DNA of 21,422 nt from Solirubrobacteraceae bacterium (lineage in GTDB: Bacteria; Actinomycetota; Thermoleophilia; Solirubrobacterales; Solirubrobacteraceae): assembly GCA_019683665.1 (NCBI GenBank), contig JADGIB010000021.1, forward strand, positions 1 to 21,422, read 5' to 3'. Numbering within the stretch: the stretch's first letter is position 1; every line of letters begins with the position of its first letter. The notes below the pieces were generated by a model. That model had not been told where the DNA came from, made no database searches, and worked only from the letters and a program-made list of their open reading frames with translations. Positions 1 to 7,712 of this stretch are shown here, piece by piece. The position numbers were made by a program, and so were the translations under genes.

Positions 1-1241
1 GTCCGCAGCAGGTCGGCGATGAGGTAGATGGAACCGGTCACGAGCACGGCGCCGCCCTCGCGCGCGGCGAGCTCCTGCGCGAGGGCGAGCGCCCGACGCG
101 GGTCGGCGTCGGCCCGCACCTCCCGCGCGCCGACCTGCTCGGCCAGCGACTCGAGCGTCGCCGGCGACAGCGCGCGCGGGTTCGCGTTCGAGGTGGCGAC
201 GACGCGCGCGGCCAGCGGCACGAGCTCGGCCAGCATGGCGGCGGCGTCCTTGTCGTCGAGGATCGAGAGGACGAGCGTCACCGGGCGGTCGCCGAGCTCG
301 GCCCGCAGCGCGTCGGCGAGCGCGGCCATCCCGCCCGGGTTGTGGGCGCCGTCGAGGTACGTCGGCGGGTCGTCGGCGATCTGCTCGAAGCGCCCGGGGA
401 CCCGGGTCGCGGCGGCCGCGGCGGCGACCTTGTCGGGGTCGAGCTCGCCGAGGTAGGCCTCGGCGGCGGCGCGGGCGAGCGCGAAGTTGCGCCGCTGGAA
501 CGCGCCGCGGGCCAGCAGTTCGACGCCGGGGGCGTCGGCGGGCGCCTCGATCAGCGTCGCGTCGAGCCTGCGCGCCTCGTCCATCGCGTCGGGGTGCAGG
601 TCGGCGCCGACGACGAGCGTCGCCCCCGGGCGGACGACGGCGAGCTTCTCGCGGGCGATGTCGCGCACGGTCGGCCCCAGCCAGCGGGTGTGCTCGAGGC
701 CGACGTTCGTGAGGACGGCGACGCGCGCGCCGATGACGTTCGTCGCGTCCCAGCGGCCGCCGAGGCCGGCCTCGATGACGCCCGCGTCCACCCCGGCCTC
801 GGCCATCGCCCAGAACGCGGCGGCGGTGAGCGCCTCGAACTGGGTGACGCCGTCGTCGGGCGGCAGCGTGCGGTCGACCTTCGCGGCCGCGGCGGCGGCG
901 CGGCGGACCGCCTCGGCGAACAGGTCCGGGGCGAGGTCGCGGTCGTCGACCCGCACCCGCTCGGTGAACGAGACGAGGTGCGGCGACAGGTAGGCGCCGG
1001 TGCGCAGCCCGTGGGCGCGGAGGATCGCCGCGATCATCCGCACCGTCGACGACTTCCCGTTCGTGCCGACGACGTGGACGGCCCCGAACCGCTCCTGGGG
1101 CTCGCCGAGCGCGACGAGCAGCCGCCGCATCCGGTCCAGCCCGAACCGCATCCCGAACAGCTCGAGGCCGAGGAGGTAGCTCTCGGCGTCGCGTTCGGTC
1201 CAGCGGCGCGACGAGCCGGACGGGCGCGGCCGGCGGGTCAC
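1..1241 (-). CDS. folC: Folylpolyglutamate synthase / dihydrofolate synthase, 3' end cut by window
   Basis: FolC ligates glutamate to dihydropteroate and/or to folates, using ATP, in the cytosol. I read this frame directly from the minus strand; 413 codons are visible and it is still open at base 1. It carries the Mur-ligase-type P-loop GTNGKSS (about residues 59-65; the canonical form is GTNGKGS), then SPHLVSFTERVRV (about 86-98), EAGLGGRWDATN in the central ATPase domain, and YLDGAHNPGG at the start of the C-terminal ligase domain. The family is usually 420-450 residues long, so only a short C-terminal piece is missing. The GTG start at 1241-1239 overlaps the valS stop in a GTGA, with a GGAG about 11 nt upstream, so it is probably co-translated with valS. 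The sequence does not show whether it is bifunctional or folylpolyglutamate synthase only. Confidence 0.93.
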   Translation of the reverse strand, partial: MTRRPRPSGSSRRWTERDAESYLLGLELFGMRFGLDRMRRLLVALGEPQERFGAVHVVGTNGKSSTVRMIAAILRAHGLRTGAYLSPHLVSFTERVRVDDRDLAPDLFAEAVRRAAAAAAKVDRTLPPDDGVTQFEALTAAAFWAMAEAGVDAGVIEAGLGGRWDATNVIGARVAVLTNVGLEHTRWLGPTVRDIAREKLAVVRPGATLVVGADLHPDAMDEARRLDATLIEAPADAPGVELLARGAFQRRNFALARAAAEAYLGELDPDKVAAAAAATRVPGRFEQIADDPPTYLDGAHNPGGMAALADALRAELGDRPVTLVLSILDDKDAAAMLAELVPLAARVVATSNANPRALSPATLESLAEQVGAREVRADADPRRALALAQELAAREGGAVLVTGSIYLIADLLR

Positions 1242-3781
1242 AGCTCGGCCAGCTCCCGGCGCAGCCGCTCGAGCTTGTCGCGCTCGGCCTGGACGACCTC
1301 GGCGGGCGCCTTGGCGACGAAGCCCTCGTTGGCGAGCTTGCCCTCGGCGCGGCGGATCTCGGCCTCGAGCGTCCTGCGCTGCTCGGCCAGCCGCCGGGCG
1401 TGCGCCTCGAGGTCGACGTGCTCGTTGGGGAGGATCGAGATCGCGCCGCCCGGCACCCCGGGCACCGGGGTCGCGTCGGCGGCGTCGCCGTCGCGCAGCT
1501 CCAGGCGGGCGAGCAGGAGGATCCCGTCGAGGATGCCGTCGAAGTCGCCGCTGACCTGGGCGGGCAGCCGCGGCCCGGGCGGGGCGCCGACCGCCTGGCG
1601 CCAGGCGCGGACGGCCTGGACGGCCTCGAACTGGCGGGCGATCGCCGCCTCGGCCTCCGGGTCGAGCCAGCGGTCGTCGGGCTGCGGGTAGCGCGCGCCG
1701 GCGATCAGGCCCTCGGCGCCGGGCAGGTACGACCAGATCTCCTCGGTGACGAACGGGATGACCGGGTGGGCCATCGCGACCGTCTCGCGCAGGACGTGCA
1801 GGAGCGTCGCCTGGACGCGCTCGTCGTGCAGGCGCGGCTTGACGAGCTCGATGTAGCGGTCGCAGAGCTCCTCGAAGACGAAGTCGTAGAGGCCGAGCGC
1901 CGCGCGGTGGAACTCGAAGGCCTCGATCGCCTCGCGGGTCCCCCGCTTCGCGCGCTCGAGCCGGCTGAGGATCCAGCGGTCCTCGATCGTCTGCGGCTGC
2001 GGCGCCGCCTCGACGCCCTCGCCGACGCGCAGCAGGACGAAGCGCGACGCGTTCCAGAGCTTGTTGGCCAGGCGCTGGCCCTGCTCGACCTTCTCGGCGC
2101 TGTAGCGGACGTCCTGGGTGGACGACATCGCCAGCAGGCCGAAGCGGGTGGCGTCGGCGCCGTGCTCCTCGATGACGTCGAGCGGGTCGATGCCGGTGCC
2201 CAGCGACTTGCTCATCCGGCGGCCGTCGGGGGCCTGGATGACCGAGTGGATGTAGACGTCCTTGAACGGGACCTCGCCGCAGAACTCGAGGCCCATCATG
2301 ATCATGCGGGCGACCCAGAGGAAGATGATGTCGCGCGCCGTCGAGAGGACGTCGGTCGGGTAGAAGGCGCGCAGCGCCGGGGTCTCGTCGGGCCAGCCCA
2401 GCGTCGCGAACGGCCACAGCGCCGAGCTGAACCAGGTGTCGAGGACGTCGGGGTCGCGGACCCAGCCCTCCCCCTCGGGCGGCTCGATCCCGCAGTAGAC
2501 CTCGGACTGGTCCTCGCCGCGGTACCAGACCGGGATCTGGTGGCCCCACCAGAGCTGGCGGGAGATGCACCACGGGCGGATCTCCTCCATCCACTGCAGG
2601 TAGACCCGCTCCCAGCGCTCGGGGACGAAGCGGACGCGGCCGTCCTTGACGGCCTGGATCGCCGGCTGCGCCAGCGGCTCCATGCGCATGAACCACTGCA
2701 GGGAGATGAGCGGCTCGACGCGCTCGCCGGAGCGGTGGCTGAACGGGACCGTGTGCGTGTAGGCCTCGCGGTGGCGGATGCGGCCCTCGGCGTCGAGCGC
2801 CTCGACGATCCGGTCGCGCGCCTCGGCGACGGTGAGGCCCGCGAACTCGCCGGCCTCGGCGGTCATGCGCCCGTCCTCGCCGATGACGGTGATCTCCTCG
2901 AGGCCGTGCCTGCGACCGATCTCGAAGTCGTTGGGGTCGTGGCCGGGCGTGATCTTCAGCGCGCCGGTGCCGAAGTCGGTTTTGACGTACTCGTCGGCGA
3001 TGATCGGCAGGCGGCGCCCGACGAGCGGCAGGATCGCCGTGCGCCCGACGAGGCCGGTGTAGCGCTCGTCGCCGGGGTTCACCGCGATCGCGGTGTCGGC
3101 GAGCATGGTCTCGGGCCGGACGGTGGCGATGACGATCTCGCCGCCGCCCTCGAGCGGGTAGGCGATCGAGTAGAGCGTGTCGGTGACCTCGCGGTCCTCG
3201 ACCTCGAGGTCGGAGATCGACGTGCGCAGCCCCGGGTCCCAGTTGACGATGCGGTGGTCGCGGTAGATGAGGCCCTTCTCGTAGAGGGCGACGAAGACGC
3301 GCAGGACGGCGTCGGCGTAGTGCTCGTCGAGGGTGAAGCGCTCGTCGTCGTAGTCCACCGAGGCGCCGAGCCGCTTGAACTGCTCGACGATCGTGCGGCC
3401 GTACTGCTCGCGCCACTGCCAGACGCGCTCGACGAACGCCTCTCGGCCGATCTCCTGGCGGCTCGTGCCCTCGGAGGCGAGCAGCTGCTCGACCTGCTTC
3501 TGGGTCGCGATCCCGGCGTGGTCGGTGCCGAGGATCCACTTCGTGCGCCGGCCCTCCATGCGGGCCAGGCGCACGAGGCAGTCCTGGATCGTGCCGTTCA
3601 GCGCGTGCCCCATGTGCAGGGCGCCGGTGACGTTCGGCGGCGGGATCGCGATCGAGTAGTTCTCGTCCGGCGTTCCCTCGGGCTCGGGATGGAAGAGGCC
3701 CGACTCCAGCCAGCGCGCCATGACGCGCTGCTCCACCTCGGCCGGCTCGAAGCGGGTGCGGGACTCCAGGTCGCTGCTCAT
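1238..3781 (-). CDS. valS: Valyl-tRNA synthetase
   Basis: This class I aminoacyl-tRNA synthetase charges tRNA-Val in the cytosol and edits mischarged threonine. The protein is 847 residues, normal for a bacterial ValRS. The HIGH signature is HMGH at 56-59, the KMSKS loop is RMSKS at 522-526, and the CP1 editing domain contains the ValRS-typical GTGALKITPGHDPNDFE near residue 280. WCISRQLWWGHQIPVWY is the other family hallmark, and the last 65 or so residues form the Val-specific C-terminal coiled-coil arm. I chose the ATG at 3781, beginning MSSDLESRTRFEP, because family homology starts right after it. The frame stays open upstream for 95 more codons, but that part is low-complexity Arg/Ala/Pro and overlaps the preceding gene. 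There is no Shine-Dalgarno sequence; a TACACT hexamer 11 nt upstream suggests a near-leaderless mRNA. No T-box leader fits in the 53-bp gap. Confidence 0.97.
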   Translation of the reverse strand: MSSDLESRTRFEPAEVEQRVMARWLESGLFHPEPEGTPDENYSIAIPPPNVTGALHMGHALNGTIQDCLVRLARMEGRRTKWILGTDHAGIATQKQVEQLLASEGTSRQEIGREAFVERVWQWREQYGRTIVEQFKRLGASVDYDDERFTLDEHYADAVLRVFVALYEKGLIYRDHRIVNWDPGLRTSISDLEVEDREVTDTLYSIAYPLEGGGEIVIATVRPETMLADTAIAVNPGDERYTGLVGRTAILPLVGRRLPIIADEYVKTDFGTGALKITPGHDPNDFEIGRRHGLEEITVIGEDGRMTAEAGEFAGLTVAEARDRIVEALDAEGRIRHREAYTHTVPFSHRSGERVEPLISLQWFMRMEPLAQPAIQAVKDGRVRFVPERWERVYLQWMEEIRPWCISRQLWWGHQIPVWYRGEDQSEVYCGIEPPEGEGWVRDPDVLDTWFSSALWPFATLGWPDETPALRAFYPTDVLSTARDIIFLWVARMIMMGLEFCGEVPFKDVYIHSVIQAPDGRRMSKSLGTGIDPLDVIEEHGADATRFGLLAMSSTQDVRYSAEKVEQGQRLANKLWNASRFVLLRVGEGVEAAPQPQTIEDRWILSRLERAKRGTREAIEAFEFHRAALGLYDFVFEELCDRYIELVKPRLHDERVQATLLHVLRETVAMAHPVIPFVTEEIWSYLPGAEGLIAGARYPQPDDRWLDPEAEAAIARQFEAVQAVRAWRQAVGAPPGPRLPAQVSGDFDGILDGILLLARLELRDGDAADATPVPGVPGGAISILPNEHVDLEAHARRLAEQRRTLEAEIRRAEGKLANEGFVAKAPAEVVQAERDKLERLRRELAEL

Positions 3782-3792
3782 GTGAGCGGTGG

Positions 3793-3798
3793 AGTGTA
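3793..3798 (-). promoter_or_regulatory. Possible -10 element (TACACT) for valS
   Basis: TACACT matches the actinobacterial TANNNT -10 pattern and ends 11 nt before the valS ATG. About 17 nt further upstream is GGGACG, which shares only the central GAC with a -35 consensus. valS has no ribosome binding site, so an mRNA with a 5' leader of only a few nucleotides would fit. This is a pattern match only. Confidence 0.35.
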
Positions 3799-3834
3799 GG
3801 TCCAACCGCGGTCCGCGTCCCCCGACGCGGCGCG

Positions 3835-4098
3835 TCAGCGGCGGCCGGGGCGCAGCGCGCCGAACGGCGAGAGCGCGGCGGCGAGCTGGGCGAGGTCGAG
3901 CTTGGCCGCGATCGCCTTCAGCTCCCGGCGCTCGCGCGCGGTGAGCGCGAGCGGGTTGCCGCGGGTGCGGCGCACGAGCTGCATGACGCGGCGGCGGTCG
4001 GCCGGCGACGTGCGCTCCATGACGTGCCCGTGCGTGACGCGGGCCGCCTCGAAGAGCAGCAGCCACGGGACCTTGCGCAGCGGGCCGAGCCTGAGCAT
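3835..4098 (-). CDS. Small hypothetical protein, 87 residues
   Basis: I do not recognise this family. The predicted protein is small, basic and cytosolic, rich in Arg, Leu and Ala, with no signal peptide and no clear membrane span. A short hydrophobic stretch, VPWLLLFEAARV, near residue 10 is followed by SPADRRRVMQLVRRTRG and LTARERRELKAIAAKLDL, which look like amphipathic helices separated by turns. The predominance of G or C at third codon positions and the balanced residue composition argue that it is really translated, unlike the shadow frames around it. It lies 53 bp upstream of valS in the same direction and 174 bp downstream of clpX. The ATG has no Shine-Dalgarno sequence, but TAGCCT ends exactly 6 nt upstream, which is the geometry of a leaderless transcript. 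The helical, charged character would suit a small nucleic-acid or protein binder, but that is a guess. Confidence 0.7.
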   Translation of the reverse strand: MLRLGPLRKVPWLLLFEAARVTHGHVMERTSPADRRRVMQLVRRTRGNPLALTARERRELKAIAAKLDLAQLAAALSPFGALRPGRR

Positions 4099-4104
4099 GG
4101 GCTC

Positions 4105-4110
4105 AGGCTA
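4105..4110 (-). promoter_or_regulatory. Possible -10 element (TAGCCT) giving a leaderless mRNA
   Basis: TAGCCT fits TANNNT, and its last T is at -7 relative to the A of the ATG of the 87-residue gene. This is the expected spacing if transcription begins at the start codon. No -35 match is seen; the region upstream contains the palindrome cccgcgcggg. Confidence 0.4.
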
Positions 4111-4163
4111 CCCGCGCGGGCGGCCCGCCACCCCGCAGGCGTCTGCCGCCCGCCCGACGAGCC

Positions 4164-4212
4164 GACGTGCGGCACCTGGCATCGGACAGGTCGACGCCAG
4201 GTGCCACACGTC
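4164..4212 (-). repeat. Long palindromic element downstream of clpX (17-bp arms, 15-nt loop)
   Basis: The arms at 4164-4180 and 4196-4212 are complementary at 16 of 17 positions. The exception, 4170 with 4206, is C:A on the plus strand and becomes G-U in a minus-strand transcript, so clpX-direction RNA can form an unbroken 17-bp stem. The core arm reads GGCACCTGGC against GCCAGGTGCC. It begins 60 nt after the clpX stop. No U-tract follows, so it is not a classical intrinsic terminator. It may act as a U-less terminator or RNA-stabilising 3' end, or it may be one copy of a dispersed REP-type palindrome. Confidence 0.75.
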
Positions 4213-4272
4213 CGCCTGGAACGCGCGACGAGGCGCGCGGGAAGGGCGGACGCGGTCGACCGCGGGGCGGCG

Positions 4273-5544
<1,272 letters not shown>

Positions 5545-5573
5545 GTCGCCAGCGTCTCCGCTCGTCGCCGAAC

Positions 5574-6158
5574 CTAGTGCTGGGAGATCACGCGGTCGAT
5601 GATGCCGTACTCCTTGGCCTCCTCCGCCGACATGAAGTAGTCGCGCTCGGTGTCCTTGGAGACCTTCTCGTACGGCTGCCCCGTGTGCTTGGCCAGGATG
5701 TGGTCCAGGCGCTGGCGGATGTCGATGATCTCGCGGGCGTGGATCTCGATGTCCGTCGCCTGGCCCTGGAAGCCGGAGCTCACCTGGTGGATGAGGATCT
5801 TGGCGTTCGGCAGCGCCATCCGCTTGCCCTCGGCGCCGCCGGCCAGCAGGAGCGCGCCCATCGACATCGCGATCCCGACGCAGATCGTCTGCACGTCGGG
5901 CTTGATGAACTGCATCGTGTCGTAGATCGCCAGCCCCGCGTACACCGACCCGCCCGGCGAGTTGATGTAGAGCGAGATGTCCTTCTCGGGGTCCTCGGAC
6001 TCGAGATGCAGGAGCTGGGCCACGATGAGGTTCGCGATCTGGTCGTCGACCGGCGTCCCCAGGAAGATGATGCGCTCGTTGAGCAGTCGCGAGTAGATGT
6101 CGAAGGCGCGCTCGCCTCGCGACGTCTGCTCTACGACCATGGGGACAAGTGGGCTCAT
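5574..6158 (-). CDS. clpP: ATP-dependent Clp protease proteolytic subunit ClpP
   Basis: ClpP is the self-compartmentalised serine protease that partners with ClpX. The 194-residue protein has the catalytic triad Ser99 (in GIAMSMGA), His124 (in ILIHQ) and Asp173 (in DTERD), numbered by alignment to the well-known Bacillus subtilis Ser98-His123-Asp172. The beginning, VPMVVEQTSRGERAFDIYSRLL, is typical of mature ClpP, so little or no propeptide is present. INSPGGSV is also conserved. The residues before the nucleophile are Ile-Ala-Met, where many ClpPs have Met/Gln-Ala-Ala. It lies between tig and clpX, and no second clpP copy adjoins it. A TAGACT hexamer 58 nt upstream (6222-6217) could be its own -10 element. 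AGGA sits very close to the ATG, so the ribosome binding site is weak. Confidence 0.97.
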   Translation of the reverse strand: MSPLVPMVVEQTSRGERAFDIYSRLLNERIIFLGTPVDDQIANLIVAQLLHLESEDPEKDISLYINSPGGSVYAGLAIYDTMQFIKPDVQTICVGIAMSMGALLLAGGAEGKRMALPNAKILIHQVSSGFQGQATDIEIHAREIIDIRQRLDHILAKHTGQPYEKVSKDTERDYFMSAEEAKEYGIIDRVISQH

Positions 6159-6216
6159 GATCCTCGCTTCGTTCGCTCCGTGTCGGGGCGATTCCTCCCC
6201 GACGTGCAGGTGGCGG

Positions 6217-6222
6217 AGTCTA
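6217..6222 (-). promoter_or_regulatory. Possible -10 element (TAGACT) for clpP-clpX
   Basis: TAGACT fits the TANNNT pattern and lies in the 118-bp gap after the tig hairpin, 58 nt before the clpP ATG. This would allow clpP-clpX to be transcribed separately from tig. No convincing -35 element and no ClgR-type inverted repeat are visible. Confidence 0.3.
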
Positions 6223-6236
6223 CCGAGATGGTCGTC

Positions 6237-6269
6237 CGGGCCCGGGAGGCCTCGAGCGCCCCGGGCCCG
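6237..6269 (-). terminator. Perfect 10-bp hairpin just after tig
   Basis: The arms at 6237-6246 and 6260-6269 (cgggcccggg and cccgggcccg) are perfectly complementary, with a 13-nt loop. The hairpin starts 7 nt after the tig stop. No U-tract follows on the minus strand. It could terminate or attenuate tig transcription, or mark a processing point between tig and clpP. Confidence 0.55.
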
Positions 6270-6276
6270 ATCCGGC

Positions 6277-7665
6277 TCAGGAGCCGGGCGTCCAGAGCTG
6301 CGGGGTCTCGCCCGACGGCTCCTCGTCCTTGTCGGGCGTCCACAGCTTGTCGCGGGCCTTGGCCTGCTCGACGCTGATCGGCTTGGCCTCCTCGACGAGG
6401 AGGTCGATCGCGGCGCGCGCGGCGAGGTCCTCCTTGAGGTCCTCCAGGCGGCCCGTCTTCTCGAGGCGGTCGCGCAGCTTCTCGGGCTTGACGTTCTCGC
6501 GCACGGCCGACGCCTGGAGCGCGTCGAGGATGTCGCCGTCGGACGGCTCGATCCCCTCGGCCTCGACGACGGCGGCCACGACCGCCTCGCGGCGCAGCGC
6601 CGTCTCGGCCTCCGGCTTGGCCTCCTCGAGCAGCTCCTCCTCGCTCTTGCCCGCGATCTGCAGGTAGGCGTCCTTGGAGATGCCCTGGTGGGCCAGGGAG
6701 TGCAGCATCCTGTCCCACAGCTCGCGGGCGCGGGCCTCGACGAGCGAGGCCGGGATGTCGACCTCGGCCTCCTTGGCGACCGCGTCGACGACCGCCTCGC
6801 GGAAGGCGCGGTCGATCGCGCGCTCGTCGGCCTCCTTGAGCTTGGCGGCGATGTCCTCGCGCAGCTCGTCGAGGCTGTCGAAGCCGGCCTGGTCGACGGC
6901 GAAGTCGTCGTCGAGCTCGGGCAGGACCTTCTCGCGGACCTCCTTGACGGTGACCGCGAACTCGGCGTCCCTGCCCGCCAGGTGCTGCGCGCCGTACTCC
7001 TGCGGGAACGTCACCTTCACGGTGCGCTCCTCGCCGGCCTTCGCGCCGGTCAGCTGCTCCTCGAAGCCGGGGATGAGGCGGCCGGAGCCGAGCTCGACCA
7101 TCTGGTCGCGGCCCGCGCCGCCCTCGAACGGCTCGCCGTCGATCGAGCCGACGTAGTCCATGACGACGAAGTCGCCCTCGCGCGCCTCGCGGTCGACGGT
7201 CTCCAGGCGGGCGGCGCGCTCGCGCAGCGCCTCGAGCTCGGCCTGGACGGCCGCCTCGTCGGCGCGCGGCTCGCGGCGGCCGACCTCGATCCCCTTGTAC
7301 GTGCCGAGCTTCGCCTTCGGGCGCACCCCGATCTCGACGGTGAACGTGTACGCCTCGCCCTCCCCCGGGAGCTGCTCGGGCAGCTTCAGGTCGGGCTCGC
7401 CGACGGGCGAGATGCGCGCGTCGCCGATCGCGTCGGCGTACCAGCGGCCGATCGAGTCGCGGACCGTCTCGTCGAGGACGGCCTCGCGGCCGATGCGGCG
7501 GATGACGACCGGGGGCGGGATCTTCCCCTTGCGGAAGCCGGGGATCCGCATCGAGCGGCCCAACGCCCGCGCGGTGCGGGCCATCGCCCGCTCGACCTCC
7601 TCGGGCGGCACCTCCGCCTCGACGCGGACTCGGGACTCGGGCAGCTCGGTGACGGTCGTCTTCAT
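6277..7665 (-). CDS. tig: Trigger factor (ribosome-associated chaperone / prolyl isomerase)
   Basis: Trigger factor binds nascent chains at the ribosomal exit tunnel. The protein is 462 residues. The N-terminal ribosome-binding domain contains the signature GFRKGKIP (43-50). The FKBP-type prolyl isomerase domain runs from about 165 to 243, including GDFVVMDYVGSIDGEPF and LIPGFEEQLTGAKAGEE. The helical C-terminal chaperone domain fills about 245-430. The tail is odd: LWTP occurs twice, at 441-444 and 457-460, separated by a short acidic linker, and the protein ends in GS. The ATG at 7665 is followed directly by the usual MKTTVTELPESRVRV beginning. It is first in the tig-clpP-clpX cluster and 46 bp downstream of the glycosyltransferase stop. 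A TATCGT hexamer 10 nt upstream may be its -10 element. Confidence 0.96.
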   Translation of the reverse strand: MKTTVTELPESRVRVEAEVPPEEVERAMARTARALGRSMRIPGFRKGKIPPPVVIRRIGREAVLDETVRDSIGRWYADAIGDARISPVGEPDLKLPEQLPGEGEAYTFTVEIGVRPKAKLGTYKGIEVGRREPRADEAAVQAELEALRERAARLETVDREAREGDFVVMDYVGSIDGEPFEGGAGRDQMVELGSGRLIPGFEEQLTGAKAGEERTVKVTFPQEYGAQHLAGRDAEFAVTVKEVREKVLPELDDDFAVDQAGFDSLDELREDIAAKLKEADERAIDRAFREAVVDAVAKEAEVDIPASLVEARARELWDRMLHSLAHQGISKDAYLQIAGKSEEELLEEAKPEAETALRREAVVAAVVEAEGIEPSDGDILDALQASAVRENVKPEKLRDRLEKTGRLEDLKEDLAARAAIDLLVEEAKPISVEQAKARDKLWTPDKDEEPSGETPQLWTPGS

Positions 7666-7666
7666 G

Positions 7667-7687
7667 GGCCGCCTGACGATAGCGGCC
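7667..7687 (-). promoter_or_regulatory. Inverted repeat with possible -10 element (TATCGT) before tig
   Basis: GGCCGC (minus strand, 7687-7682) and GCGGCC (7672-7667) form 6-bp arms around a 9-nt centre that contains TATCGT (7681-7676). The hexamer ends 10 nt before the tig ATG. The arrangement could be a -10 element inside a small operator-like palindrome, or chance in GC-rich DNA. No -35 is seen. Confidence 0.3.
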
Positions 7688-7697
7688 GGATGCCCGG

Positions 7698-7712
7698 GGC
7701 GGCGTCGCCGCC
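7698..7712 (-). terminator. Short palindrome overlapping the glycosyltransferase stop
   Basis: The sequence ggcggc-gtc-gccgcc has perfect 6-bp arms and a 3-nt loop. It overlaps the last base of the glycosyltransferase stop codon. It could weakly terminate transcription before tig, but no U-tract follows and short GC palindromes are common here. Confidence 0.25.

Noticed and set aside
1054..1074. Non-canonical FolC P-loop (GTNGKSS instead of GTNGKGS) as a sign of altered function
   Set aside because: Actinobacterial FolC proteins vary at this position and all other motifs are intact, so it is most likely normal variation.
1400..3799. A 799-codon plus-strand open frame opposite valS
   Set aside because: Its repetitive Leu/Asp/Ala/Arg composition and exact overlap with a complete ValRS mark it as a shadow frame.
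3782..3834. T-box riboswitch before valS
   Set aside because: The gap is only 53 bp, far too short for a T-box leader, and the preceding region is coding.
3782..4066. N-terminal extension of valS by 95 codons
   Set aside because: The extra part is Arg/Ala/Pro-rich with no ValRS similarity and overlaps the 87-residue gene in another frame. Family homology starts just after the ATG at 3781.
5545..6276. ClgR operator or heat-shock (CIRCE/HAIR) site controlling clpP-clpX
   Set aside because: The only suggestive sequence before clpP (ctcgcttc followed by gttcgctc) is a mirror-like, not an inverted, repeat, and no known operator consensus could be matched.
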